From contig NZ_JAHLQG010000033.1 of the NCBI RefSeq assembly GCF_018919065.1, positions 21,545-85,544 on the forward strand: a stretch of DNA of 64,000 nucleotides. Reading direction: 5' to 3'. The notes under the pieces were generated by a model. It had not been told where the DNA came from, did no database searches, and saw only the letters and a program-made list of their open reading frames with translations. The DNA is from Blautia sp. MSJ-9. Its GTDB lineage: Bacteria; Bacillota; Clostridia; Lachnospirales; Lachnospiraceae. A program made the position numbers and the translations under genes. Shown here one piece after another: positions 43,194 to 52,000 of the stretch. The stretch's first letter is position 1. Each line of letters starts with the position of its first letter.

Positions 43194-45587
43194 ATGAGAG
43201 AAAGAACAGACAATAGACAACCTGATGGAGGGATAGAAAAAGAATGGCTCCTGGAATCTATTTTAAATGATTCGAACCAGATGATACAGGTCAGTGATCT
43301 TGAGACCTATACGATGTTATATGCAAATAGTGCGGCAAGAATTTATACAGGACATGAAAATCAGCCATACCAGGGAGAATATTGTTATAAATATATGATG
43401 GGTTTGGATAAACCATGCCCGTTTTGTCCAATGCGTAAGATGGAGCAGAATGAATGCCAGGAAACTGAAGTGGACAATGGAAAGGAAATTTATGCGGTAA
43501 AAACAAAAGTAACAGAATGGAATGGCAAAAAAGTTTTTATAGAATACGCATGGGACATTACAGAGGTACGCAGATCACAGAAAATTTTTGAAACTCAGAT
43601 GCAGACACTTCTGGGGGCGATTCCGGAAGCACAGGGGATTTTTCATTTAGATATTACCAGTGATGTATGCCTGAGCATTAATGGTTCATCCAAGAGTCTG
43701 GACACCATGGAGCATAAGACAACCGTAAATGATCTCGTCAGGCAGGTAGCTGCATTTGTACCGGATGAGCAGGGAAAAGAAGAATTTTTTACTTTTTTCA
43801 ACAGAGAATCATTGCTGAATGCCTACAAAAAAGGAAAAGCAGAGATCAAAAAAGAAACAGATTCCTACTTTGATGATGGAAGTATCCGAAGTGCATGCAT
43901 TACTGCAAGATTTTTCATGAATCCGTCAACAGATCATTTGGAGTGTGTTATTTATGGAATGGATATCACGGAAGAAAAGAAAGAACTTCTTGCATATGAG
44001 AAACACATGAAAGAACAGTTTGACATTTTTAATGCGCTGAGCAAAGATTATCTGAATATATTTTTAGTGGATGGAGATGCGGATACTGCCAGAATACTGA
44101 AATTGGATGGTTATGTGACAACGGGACTTGTAAATAACCCGGATCGTATCTATCCGTATAAAGCAACCTGCGAACAGTATATTTCCGAACGTGTTCACCC
44201 GGATGATCAGGAAATGATGCATGATGCGATGAAGCTGGAAAGAGTATTGCAGGAACTGACAGTGAAAAAAGAATATGTATCTGCATATAAAACGCTGGTA
44301 AATGGAGAAGTGCATTATTATCAGTTCAAATACATGAGACTGGAAAATACGAAACATATCATTGCAGGTTTCCAGAACATTGATGCATTGATCACCAGAG
44401 AAAAAGAAGTTCAGAAAAAGTTAGAGCTGGCACTGAGAGCAGAAGAGCAGTCGAATCAGGCAAAACGTGTATTTATGAACAGTATGTCTCATGATATTCG
44501 GACTCCGTTAAATGCAATCGTCGGATATACGACCCTGGCATCGTCCCATATCGAAGATAAAGATGCAGTGAAAAAATATCTTTCAAGGATCACGACCGCA
44601 GGCAGTCATTTGATCGCTCTGGTAAATGATGTACTGGAAATGAACCAGATTGAAAGTGGTAATATTCAGATGGATGATCTGCCGGTATATATCCCGGAGG
44701 TAATAGAAGAATTAGAAACAATGATACAGGCAAGTGTATCAGAAAAAAATTTGAAATTAATTGTTGATGCAGAAGAAATCGTACATAAAAAGATCCTGGC
44801 AGACAAGTTGAGACTGAATCAGGTGCTTCTGAATATTCTGGGCAATTCAGTGAAATTCACAAAGCCAGGGGGAAGTATTTATTTTAAAGTAAAAGAAATA
44901 GAAAATGCCCCGAAAGGATATGCAGGTTACTGCTTTGAAATTAAAGATACCGGGATTGGAATGAGTCGGGAATTCAGCAAACATATTTTTGAAACCTTTA
45001 CAAGAGAAAAAACTGCAACCGTCAGCGGAATACAGGGATCAGGTCTTGGAATGGCGATTGCAAAAAATATTGTAGATTTACTGGGTGGCACGATCCAGGT
45101 AAACAGTGAGGTTGATAAAGGAACAGAAACGACGGTATTTTTGCAGTTTAAAGTATGCGATTCTCCTGAAGAAAATAAAGAGGATCATGACAATATTCCA
45201 GATTTCAGTGGAAAGAAAATTCTGTTGGTAGAGGATAACGAATTAAACCGGGAAATTGCAGTAGAGATCCTGCAGGAAGCTGGTTTTTCCGTGGAAACAG
45301 CCGAAGACGGCACAATAGCAGTAGAAAGAATGCATTATGCGGATGCAGGAAGCTATGATTTGATTCTAATGGATATACAGATGCCCAAAATGGATGGATA
45401 TGAAGCAACGAGGGAAATCCGAAAACTGAATGAACCCCAAAAAGCCACCATCCCGATTATTGCTATGACAGCGAATGCATTCGCAGAAGATCAGCAAAAA
45501 GCATTTGATGCAGGAATGGATGGATACATTGCAAAACCGATTGATATATCAAAGCTGATGGAAACATTAAAAGGTTTTTTGAAATGA
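43194..45587 (+). CDS. Hybrid sensor histidine kinase with PAS domains and a C-terminal receiver
   Basis: About 797 residues, cytoplasmic, no membrane segment. PAS-like N terminus (10-125) with a Cys cluster KPCPFCPMRKM, further PAS-like regions to about 405, HisKA with phospho-acceptor His433 in SHDIRTPLNAIVG, HATPase (NQVLLNILGNSVKF, DTGIGMS, GSGLGMAIAKN), and a complete receiver (LLVEDNELN, Asp727 in LILMDIQMPKMDG, AMTANAF, IAKP). Start at 43194 after ggaga. No Hpt partner is nearby. It lies 125 bases after the leader hairpin and 52 bases before a diguanylate cyclase, so the two probably form one output unit. Confidence 0.9.
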   Translation: MRERTDNRQPDGGIEKEWLLESILNDSNQMIQVSDLETYTMLYANSAARIYTGHENQPYQGEYCYKYMMGLDKPCPFCPMRKMEQNECQETEVDNGKEIYAVKTKVTEWNGKKVFIEYAWDITEVRRSQKIFETQMQTLLGAIPEAQGIFHLDITSDVCLSINGSSKSLDTMEHKTTVNDLVRQVAAFVPDEQGKEEFFTFFNRESLLNAYKKGKAEIKKETDSYFDDGSIRSACITARFFMNPSTDHLECVIYGMDITEEKKELLAYEKHMKEQFDIFNALSKDYLNIFLVDGDADTARILKLDGYVTTGLVNNPDRIYPYKATCEQYISERVHPDDQEMMHDAMKLERVLQELTVKKEYVSAYKTLVNGEVHYYQFKYMRLENTKHIIAGFQNIDALITREKEVQKKLELALRAEEQSNQAKRVFMNSMSHDIRTPLNAIVGYTTLASSHIEDKDAVKKYLSRITTAGSHLIALVNDVLEMNQIESGNIQMDDLPVYIPEVIEELETMIQASVSEKNLKLIVDAEEIVHKKILADKLRLNQVLLNILGNSVKFTKPGGSIYFKVKEIENAPKGYAGYCFEIKDTGIGMSREFSKHIFETFTREKTATVSGIQGSGLGMAIAKNIVDLLGGTIQVNSEVDKGTETTVFLQFKVCDSPEENKEDHDNIPDFSGKKILLVEDNELNREIAVEILQEAGFSVETAEDGTIAVERMHYADAGSYDLILMDIQMPKMDGYEATREIRKLNEPQKATIPIIAMTANAFAEDQQKAFDAGMDGYIAKPIDISKLMETLKGFLK

Positions 45588-45610
45588 GGGTGTGATAATC
45601 GGAGGGGGTT

Positions 45611-45643
45611 ATGAAAAATACAAAAAGGAAAAATTCAGAATGA
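45611..45643 (+). CDS. Ten-codon upstream ORF coupled to the diguanylate cyclase
   Basis: ATG at 45611 directly after a very strong ggaggggg; ten codons; its TGA overlaps the ATG at 45640 (ATGA). The main start itself has only aagga, so translation of this micro-ORF probably feeds the main gene. Confidence 0.45.
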   Translation: MKNTKRKNSE

Positions 45644-47088
45644 AAACAACAATAAAGTATGAGTTAGTTATAAATGAAGCATTCAGGTCAGCACTCAATT
45701 ATGATACACCGGATGAGCAGATCAATGAGTTTATCTGCTTTTTGGGCAGGCATATTGGTTCTGACAGAATCTATATTTTTGAGGATTGTGACGAGAGACA
45801 TGGTACCGATAACACGTATGAATGGTGCGCGGAGGGCGTAATCCCTGAGATTGATGCATTACAGAATGTTGATATGGATATTATAGACTGGTGGTATGAG
45901 ACCTTTTCGAAAGGTGAGAGTGTTATTGTTGCTGATGTAGAAGCGATCAAAGAAGAACACCCTGTCTCCTATGATATGTTAAAAGCACAAAATGTGGAAA
46001 ATGTTGTAGTATGTCCCTTGTACTATAAGGATGAGATCAAGGGATTTTTCGGCGTGGATAATCCTCCAAAGGGTGATTTTAAAGGACTTATTACCTTTAT
46101 GGATATGATCGGAACACTTCTTATTTCATTTTTGAAATTACGCAATTCATTTATAAAGTCCAATAAATTGGCAAAACTTAGCAGTTACTCATCGCTTGCA
46201 AAAATTTATGAGTCCATGCACTTCATTAATGTACAGACGAAAAAATATCACATTGTAAAGACAACATCACAGCTTACGGAAAACTGGGAAAAAGATGCTG
46301 CAAAAATGGAAGAATATGAGATTCGGGACGATTTTTGCGGACATGTCAGACATATTATAGAGAAAATGTGTATGGAATCACAACTGGAAGAAATTTATGC
46401 ATTTATAGATATCAGTACGCTGGAAGAACGAATCTCTGGGAAAAATAGTATCATACATGAATTTATACATAAAAAAATAGGCTGGTGCCGAAGCAGATTT
46501 ATTCCTGTTGATTACGATGAAAATGGAAAACTCTTACATGTGCTTTTTTGCATTGAGTGTATAGAAGAAGAGAAAAAACGTGAAAATCGCTTGCTTTATC
46601 TGGCACAGACGGATCTTATGACTGGATTATATAATCGGGGAAGCGGAGAAAAAATAATTTCTGATCTTTTAAAGCAAAGAACAGGAGGTCTGCTTTGTCT
46701 GATCGATTGTGATAAATTTAAAACAATAAATGATACTTATGGCCATTCCGTAGGAGATAAAGTTATCATAGCCATTGCAGAAATTTTACAGAAATCATGT
46801 CGGGACAATGACGTGATTTTGCGGCTCGGAGGTGATGAGTTCGCGATATTTATGCCGGGAATGCTGCAGAAAACATCAGCAGAGAAATTTTTTGACAGAC
46901 TTTTTGGAAATATCAGACAGATTGATATTACAGAGATGCGGGGAAAACGTATAGAAGTAAGCCTGGGTGCATGTTTCTATCATGAATCCGAAGAAGTTTC
47001 TTTTGATTACCTGTACAGAAAAGCTGACAGAGCAATGTACCAGGGCAAAAAGAAGCGGGGGTATAGTGCTACAATTTATGAAGAATAG
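45640..47088 (+). CDS. Diguanylate cyclase with GAF domain
   Basis: 482 residues, cytoplasmic. GAF domain (about 10-165, GSDRIYIFED ... GFFGVDNPP), an unassigned middle, then a GGDEF domain (about 330-480) with the active site RLGGDEFAIF. The allosteric RxxD I-site is intact five residues upstream (RDNDVILRL), so product feedback is expected. Makes c-di-GMP from two GTP. I prefer the ATG at 45640; a GTG at 45592 is in frame but begins inside the strong ribosome site of the micro-ORF. Confidence 0.9.
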   Translation: MKTTIKYELVINEAFRSALNYDTPDEQINEFICFLGRHIGSDRIYIFEDCDERHGTDNTYEWCAEGVIPEIDALQNVDMDIIDWWYETFSKGESVIVADVEAIKEEHPVSYDMLKAQNVENVVVCPLYYKDEIKGFFGVDNPPKGDFKGLITFMDMIGTLLISFLKLRNSFIKSNKLAKLSSYSSLAKIYESMHFINVQTKKYHIVKTTSQLTENWEKDAAKMEEYEIRDDFCGHVRHIIEKMCMESQLEEIYAFIDISTLEERISGKNSIIHEFIHKKIGWCRSRFIPVDYDENGKLLHVLFCIECIEEEKKRENRLLYLAQTDLMTGLYNRGSGEKIISDLLKQRTGGLLCLIDCDKFKTINDTYGHSVGDKVIIAIAEILQKSCRDNDVILRLGGDEFAIFMPGMLQKTSAEKFFDRLFGNIRQIDITEMRGKRIEVSLGACFYHESEEVSFDYLYRKADRAMYQGKKKRGYSATIYEE

Positions 47089-47122
47089 GACAGTTCCTAT
47101 GATATAATGTAAAACTGAAAGT

Positions 47123-47160
47123 ATGCATCAGCTATTTAACAGCTGATGCGTATATTTTAT
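47123..47160 (+). terminator. Terminator after the diguanylate cyclase
   Basis: Arms gcatcagct (47125-47133) and agctgatgc (47141-47149), followed by gtatatttta. Confidence 0.7.
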
Positions 47161-47246
47161 GGTGAAATATAGGGGGAAAGGAATCTTGGTAGAAGATGGA
47201 AAATAAATATTTTTTAAGAACTTAAGAAGCAAGGTACAAAAATAAT

Positions 47247-47440
47247 TTGATTGACATGAGATAATACATTTGATACACTAAATCCACAGATCTGAAAAAT
47301 TTCTAAACCGTTCGGTTAATTGTTCTCCTTTATGACATCAAGTACGAAAGATAAAAATACATGACTTGTGCGCAATTTATGCGAAAGTTGGGTATTCAAA
47401 TATTGTTACTATACATGCTATAATAGAAACGAGGTATTAG
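47247..47440 (+). promoter_or_regulatory. Conserved upstream region of Rpn copy 2
   Basis: Shares a series of blocks with 57219-57433: ttgattgaca, a dyad accg-tt-cggt (47308-47317), tcctttatg, gggtattcaaa, attgttactata and a TATAAT -10. The dyad resembles a TetR-type operator. No gene is seen in 47089-47440. Confidence 0.6.
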
Positions 47441-48174
47441 ATGAATAATACAATATTTGATGATGTGTTTCGTACAATGATTGAGAAAATGCCATATCTG
47501 GCAGTTCCGTTAATTAATGAAGTGTTTCATACTTCATATCCGGCAGATGTACCGATTGTACAGCTTCGCAACGAACACCAACAGGAAAATGGAGAGAGCA
47601 TTACAGATTCCTGTTTAAAAATTGGCGGAAAATTGTATCATATTGAATGTCAGAGTACAGATGATACAACTATGGCGATTCGGATGATAGAATATGATTT
47701 TTCTATTGCTGTCGAGATAGTATTTTTGAGAAAAATCTGCTGATGCTTCTGCCGTTTTATATCATGCGGTATGAAAAGGACATTCACGAAATGAATGAGA
47801 ACCCGGAAAAATTCCAGAATTTATTGAATGAATATGAAGAAATCAGGGCAAAACTGGTAAAAGAACTGTCAGGGGAAGATAAAGCAGTTTTATATATGAA
47901 TTTAAACAAACTTATCATAAAAATAGCAGACTACATATGCCAGAGTGAGGAAGTAGTGAGGAAAGGAATTGGTGAGGTTATGGGTGGAAAAGTTCTTGAA
48001 TTGGAATCTGAACGACTTTGGGCAGAGGGAAAAGCGGTTGGAACAGCAGAAGGAGAAGAACGTCTGAGCGTTTTGATAAATCGTCTGATACTGGATGGAA
48101 GAAGTAAAGAAATCCAGTCTGTCGTAACAAACCCGGAAATTCGTAAGCAGTTATATAAAGAATATGGAATATAA
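47441..48174 (+). pseudogene. Rpn-family nuclease, copy 2, broken by a 172-bp deletion
   Basis: The first 85 or so residues match copies 1 and 3 through IRMIEYDFSIAVE; the frame then breaks and stops at 47743. The remainder (FEKNLLMLLPFYIMRYEK onward to QLYKEYGI) continues in another frame to 48174. Comparison with copy 3 places a 172-bp loss between the two aga triplets at 57708 and 57880; 172 is not a multiple of three. The nuclease core DSCLKIGGKLYHIECQS survives in the first fragment. Confidence 0.85.
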
Positions 48175-48291
48175 TTCCGACGATTATATATACGGAGTCT
48201 GAGGTGAGGAGCAGACTCCGCAATTAGTATCATCAAAAAACAGTAAAAAAACATAAAAAATACAAAATGAGCGCCAAAACAGAGCGAATGT

Positions 48292-48324
48292 GTGAAAGTT
48301 TTGTGAAGGTGGGTATGCTATAAT
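48292..48324 (+). promoter_or_regulatory. SARP-type operator and promoter, copy 2
   Basis: GTGAAAG (48292) and GTGAAGG (48303), 11 bp apart, then 9 bp to tatgc-TATAAT (48319-48324). Same geometry as copy 1. Confidence 0.65.
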
Positions 48325-48390
48325 GACCTCGATTAAAAAGAAATTTACGAAAGAGGTTGCAATCCATGAAGATGAGAAAGGATAATTTGT

Positions 48391-48453
48391 CAGAACTCAG
48401 AACTCAGAACTCAGAACTCAGAACTCAGAACTCAGAACTCAGAACTCAGAACT
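48391..48453 (+). repeat. Nine tandem copies of a 7-bp unit (CAGAACT)
   Basis: 63 bp of perfect heptamers, followed by cagaaga. Copy 1 of the leader has a single diverged unit here. A unit length of seven means each gain or loss shifts the reading frame. Confidence 0.97.
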
Positions 48454-48493
48454 CAGAAGATAATTGTATCCTTTTTCGGAGGGGCTATAAGCA

Positions 48494-48548
48494 AAGGGCG
48501 TATTCTGTCCTTAGAAAGTTATTTCTAAAGACAGAATACGCCCTTTTT
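48494..48548 (+). terminator. Leader hairpin / attenuator, copy 2
   Basis: Perfect 16-bp stem aagggcgtattctgtc (48494-48509) and gacagaatacgccctt (48530-48545), continued by ttagaaa/tttctaa, with ttttt at 48544-48548. Strong intrinsic terminator placed between the promoter and the genes it serves. Confidence 0.85.
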
Positions 48549-48587
48549 GCGCCTGAAAAATCATTTCAGAAACGAGGTGGTCAAAAA

Positions 48588-48959
48588 GTGAGTCTGCTGA
48601 TTTATGAGCAGAATACAGAAAAGCGTAAGAATCTGGAACATATCTTATACGACCTGTATACGCAGACAGAGGAAGATCCATCCATTTATTGTGTAAAAAA
48701 CGCGCAGGAAGCTGCGGAACACATGAGGGAAGAGCAGGTAGAAGCATTCTTCATCAGTATGGATGAAAGCCGCGGACAGGGATACTTTCTGGCAAAGGAG
48801 ATGCGGGCAAGAAATCCGAGACTGAATGTGATCGCTATGGCGGACCAGCCGAAATATGTACAGGATCTGTTTCATATCAAGACCAGTGGTTACATCCACG
48901 GAGAACTTACCAGAGAGAAAGTTCTGGATGAGCTGGAGAATCTCCGGTTCAGCGTATAA
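48588..48959 (+). CDS. Degenerate receiver-domain protein
   Basis: 123 residues from a GTG preceded by gaggtgg; in one longer frame it is fused to the leader ORF from 48366. The receiver fold is recognisable, with the spacing of the 43194 receiver (SLLIYEQN, EAFFISMDESRGQG, VIAMADQ, SGYIHGE), but the phospho-acceptor Asp is Ser57, the acidic pair is reduced to one Glu, the Thr is Ala and the Lys is replaced. It should not be phosphorylated in the usual way. It stands alone, 58 bases before the giant surface protein. Confidence 0.7.
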   Translation: MSLLIYEQNTEKRKNLEHILYDLYTQTEEDPSIYCVKNAQEAAEHMREEQVEAFFISMDESRGQGYFLAKEMRARNPRLNVIAMADQPKYVQDLFHIKTSGYIHGELTREKVLDELENLRFSV

Positions 48960-49017
48960 AAAAGATATTTCACCTGTAACAGGATGACAGATGAATGATT
49001 AAGGAAAGAGGTTACAT

Positions 49018-52000
49018 ATGACAAAAGAACAGTTACGAAAAAACTGGCGGCGTGGATTCGCAGTTGCCCTGACAGCGGCAATGGTGGCAAACTCCACACT
49101 CCCGTCAGCAGCATTTGCGGCAGAATTTACTTCGCCGGATGTAGAAGAAGAGATCAGTCTGCAGGACAATACGCAGGCAGGATCAGAGGAATCAGTCTTT
49201 GATGATGGTTCGCAGAATGCAGAGAGTGCGGAAAATGCAGTAGAAGATTTTTCATCAGGTGATGAAGTATCAGTTCCTGCAAAAGAAGTACAGGAGGGAG
49301 ATTTCAATCAGACAAAAACGGTAGATGGGATTGAAGTTTCTGTAACCGCAGACAAGGGCGTTTTCCCAGAAGGGGCAAGCCTGAATGTTCGCAAGGTAAA
49401 GAAACAGTCTGTCATTGATGCTTTTGAGGATGTGGTACAAAAACAGCAGGAAACCTCTTCTGAGGATGCCATGGTGGAAGAAATCCGTGAAGAGCTGAAA
49501 AAAATGGCAGATCAGGGTGTGGACGATTTTGGAGTAGGAACCGAAGAAGAGAATGACCTGCAGGTATTTGATATTACCATAACTGATGAAAACGGTGAGG
49601 AGATCCAGCCGGATAACAGCAAGGGAAGTGCAACTGTATCATTCTCAGGAATTGACACGGACAACAGTACCGAGGACATTCAGATCTATCATGCCGATGA
49701 TGATCTTGAGAATGTGCAGGCACTTGATACAGAGGCATATGTAGAGGCAGGCTATGCAGAAGTACCGGCAGAACATTTTTCCTATTATTGTCTGAGTACC
49801 TTCAATCCAGGAACACAGTTTGAGATTCATGAACTGACATCCGCATATGCCAATACAGAACTGACAACTGGAATCTATTATGTGTCTGAGAATACACCAG
49901 AATTTGTGGGTGCAGACAGCAAAAGCAGCAGTCAGGCTGGCGGCAATGGATTAAAGATTGCAAATGGAGCAACCGTTTATATCTATATTGCAGATGGCAA
50001 GACATTGACTGCGGCTGGTGGTCAAGGTTACGCTGGTACAGATGGTAAAAATGGAACTTCTGCAAAAGCTAACATTAGTAAAATCACTAAGGATGGTATA
50101 ACATATAACCATATAGCAGACGGAGCTTATGAAAAGGGAACCGGAGGTGCAGGTGGCAGCGGTGCAACCGGTGGTGGTGCAGCAATCTATGTTCCAGAAG
50201 GCTCTAAAATAGCAATTTTAGGAAATGGTTCCTTAAATGTAACTGGAGGAACAGGTGGTAATGCCGGTAATGGACAGAATGGGCAAAAAACAATATACAG
50301 CAAGCTGTCTTTTGTAAGTGTCACAAAAGGTTCAAGTATATCTCTATGTTCAACCACAAATAACGTTGGTTTAAATCCATCTTGTTCTGGGACTACTACC
50401 ATAGCGTATAAATGGTTAGATGAAAATCTTGTTATTGGCGGAGCCGGAGGAAGCGGCGGCGGAGGTGCAGCCGGAGGCGGTGCTGGTATTGGAACTAATG
50501 GAGCAAATGGTAATGTAGGAGCAAATGGTGTAATTGGAAATGCTGACCAGGATGAGGCGAACTATGTAGATAAAGTTGCAGGAAAGTCTGCTACAGCGAA
50601 TATATCTGCCAGTTCATCAGGACAGATTTATATTGGAAATGTTACAGTAAATGCAACAGGCGGACAAGGTGGTCAGGCAGGAAGCCGGCAGTCGGTAGTC
50701 GCTAAGCATAATCATAGTATTACATATTATAAGAAAAAAGATACTACTGCTTATTCAGGTACCTTCTGGGTTCAGGATGGCCAGTCTGGTGGCGGCGGTG
50801 GAGCCGGCGGAACCGGAGCTTCCATAGGAACTGGTGGTGTCGGTGGAGCTGGAGGATCCGGAGGTGACTCAGGTTCTTGCTGGACAAAAGATGATTATTC
50901 TAATAAAACAGGATATGCTCCAGAGTCCGTACGAGGCAATAACGGAGGAACCGGCACAAACGGATCTGGTTCTAAGTCAGATATATCAGACAGTCAGAAT
51001 CCATACAACACTGTTACTTTCACTGGTGCTTCCTCCAATGTAACACAGAATTATTATCTTGCAAAAGAATCTGTCATCACAGTTCCATCCAGCGACGCAG
51101 CTGGCTTTTGCGGATGGAAAGTAACCACAGGAGCACAGACACTGGATGCTTCCTTTGGTGAACACACCACAAAATCTCTCCTTGCTGGTGACAATACCAT
51201 TTACAAAGCAGGAGATACCATTATCGTTGATAAATTAGCCAACGGGGATGTAGTGCTGGAAGCAGTGATCCATTCCCACAGCTGGAAGTATGAAAGCAAT
51301 GGAAATGAAATCAAAGCATATTGCATCGGAGAAAACGGCGAAGATGTCTGCGAGCATTATGGCAGCGAAAAAGCAGTTACCCTTACCGTAAAGGCTGACA
51401 GCAAGACCTATGATGGAACAGCAGCTTCTGTTTCTGTAGAAAATGCAGATACAGTTACGAATCTGACAGGGGACGCTGTAACTGTTGCTTACTATAAAAC
51501 AGATGCAGAGGGAACCATCACAGATCAGAACAGTTTTGCCGATGCACCAAAGAATGCCGGAAATTATCTGGCAACTGTGACGCTGGGCAACGCAAGAGCA
51601 GAGCAGAAGTTTACCATCTCACCATTTGAAATCAAAGAAGAAAATGTAACACTGGATCAAGATATCTTTGAGTGGACAGGAACTGAGATCGCCCCGGTTG
51701 TTACTGTGAAAGTATCCTTAAATGGTGCAGAACAGGTATTAACCCCAGAGACAGATTACACATTATCTGGAACTCTGGCTGCAACAGACTTAAGCGGAAC
51801 AGACGGTTACATCTTCACAGTTTCCGGAACAGGCAATTTCACCGGAAACGTAGAAAAGACCTGGAAGATCACGAAAAAGGTGATGACTGGTATTTCAGCA
51901 GCTCCTGTGGAAGCAACCTATGATGGAGCTTCTCATGGAATTACCGTAACGGGTCAGCCGGATGGCGCTGAGATCATCTACAGTGCGGATGGAAAAACCT

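Larger units (their letters stand above)
48238..48548 (+). repeat. Duplicated regulatory leader, copy 2
   Basis: Second copy of 42778-43069, beginning with the same aaacagtaaaaaaac that in copy 1 includes the end of the response-regulator gene. That points to copy 1 as the source. It contains the 7-bp repeat tract and drives the pseudo-receiver and giant surface protein genes. Confidence 0.85.
48366..48587 (+). other. Leader ORF with phase-variable tract, copy 2
   Basis: The ATG at 48366 has agagg upstream. It opens MKMRKDNLSE and then repeats S-E-L-R-T-Q-N three times, encoded by nine 7-bp units. With nine units the frame stays open through the hairpin and joins the pseudo-receiver frame at 48588. 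In the other two frames a stop occurs either just after the tract (taa at 48454) or in the loop region of the hairpin. Confidence 0.6.

Noticed and set aside
48175..48237. Separate small gene after Rpn copy 2
   Set aside because: Only a tacggagtctgaggtgaggagcagactccg-like hairpin is present (a likely terminator, loosely paired); no start site or frame is convincing.
48391..48453. CRISPR array
   Set aside because: The units are 7 bp, directly abutting, with no spacers; this is a simple sequence repeat.
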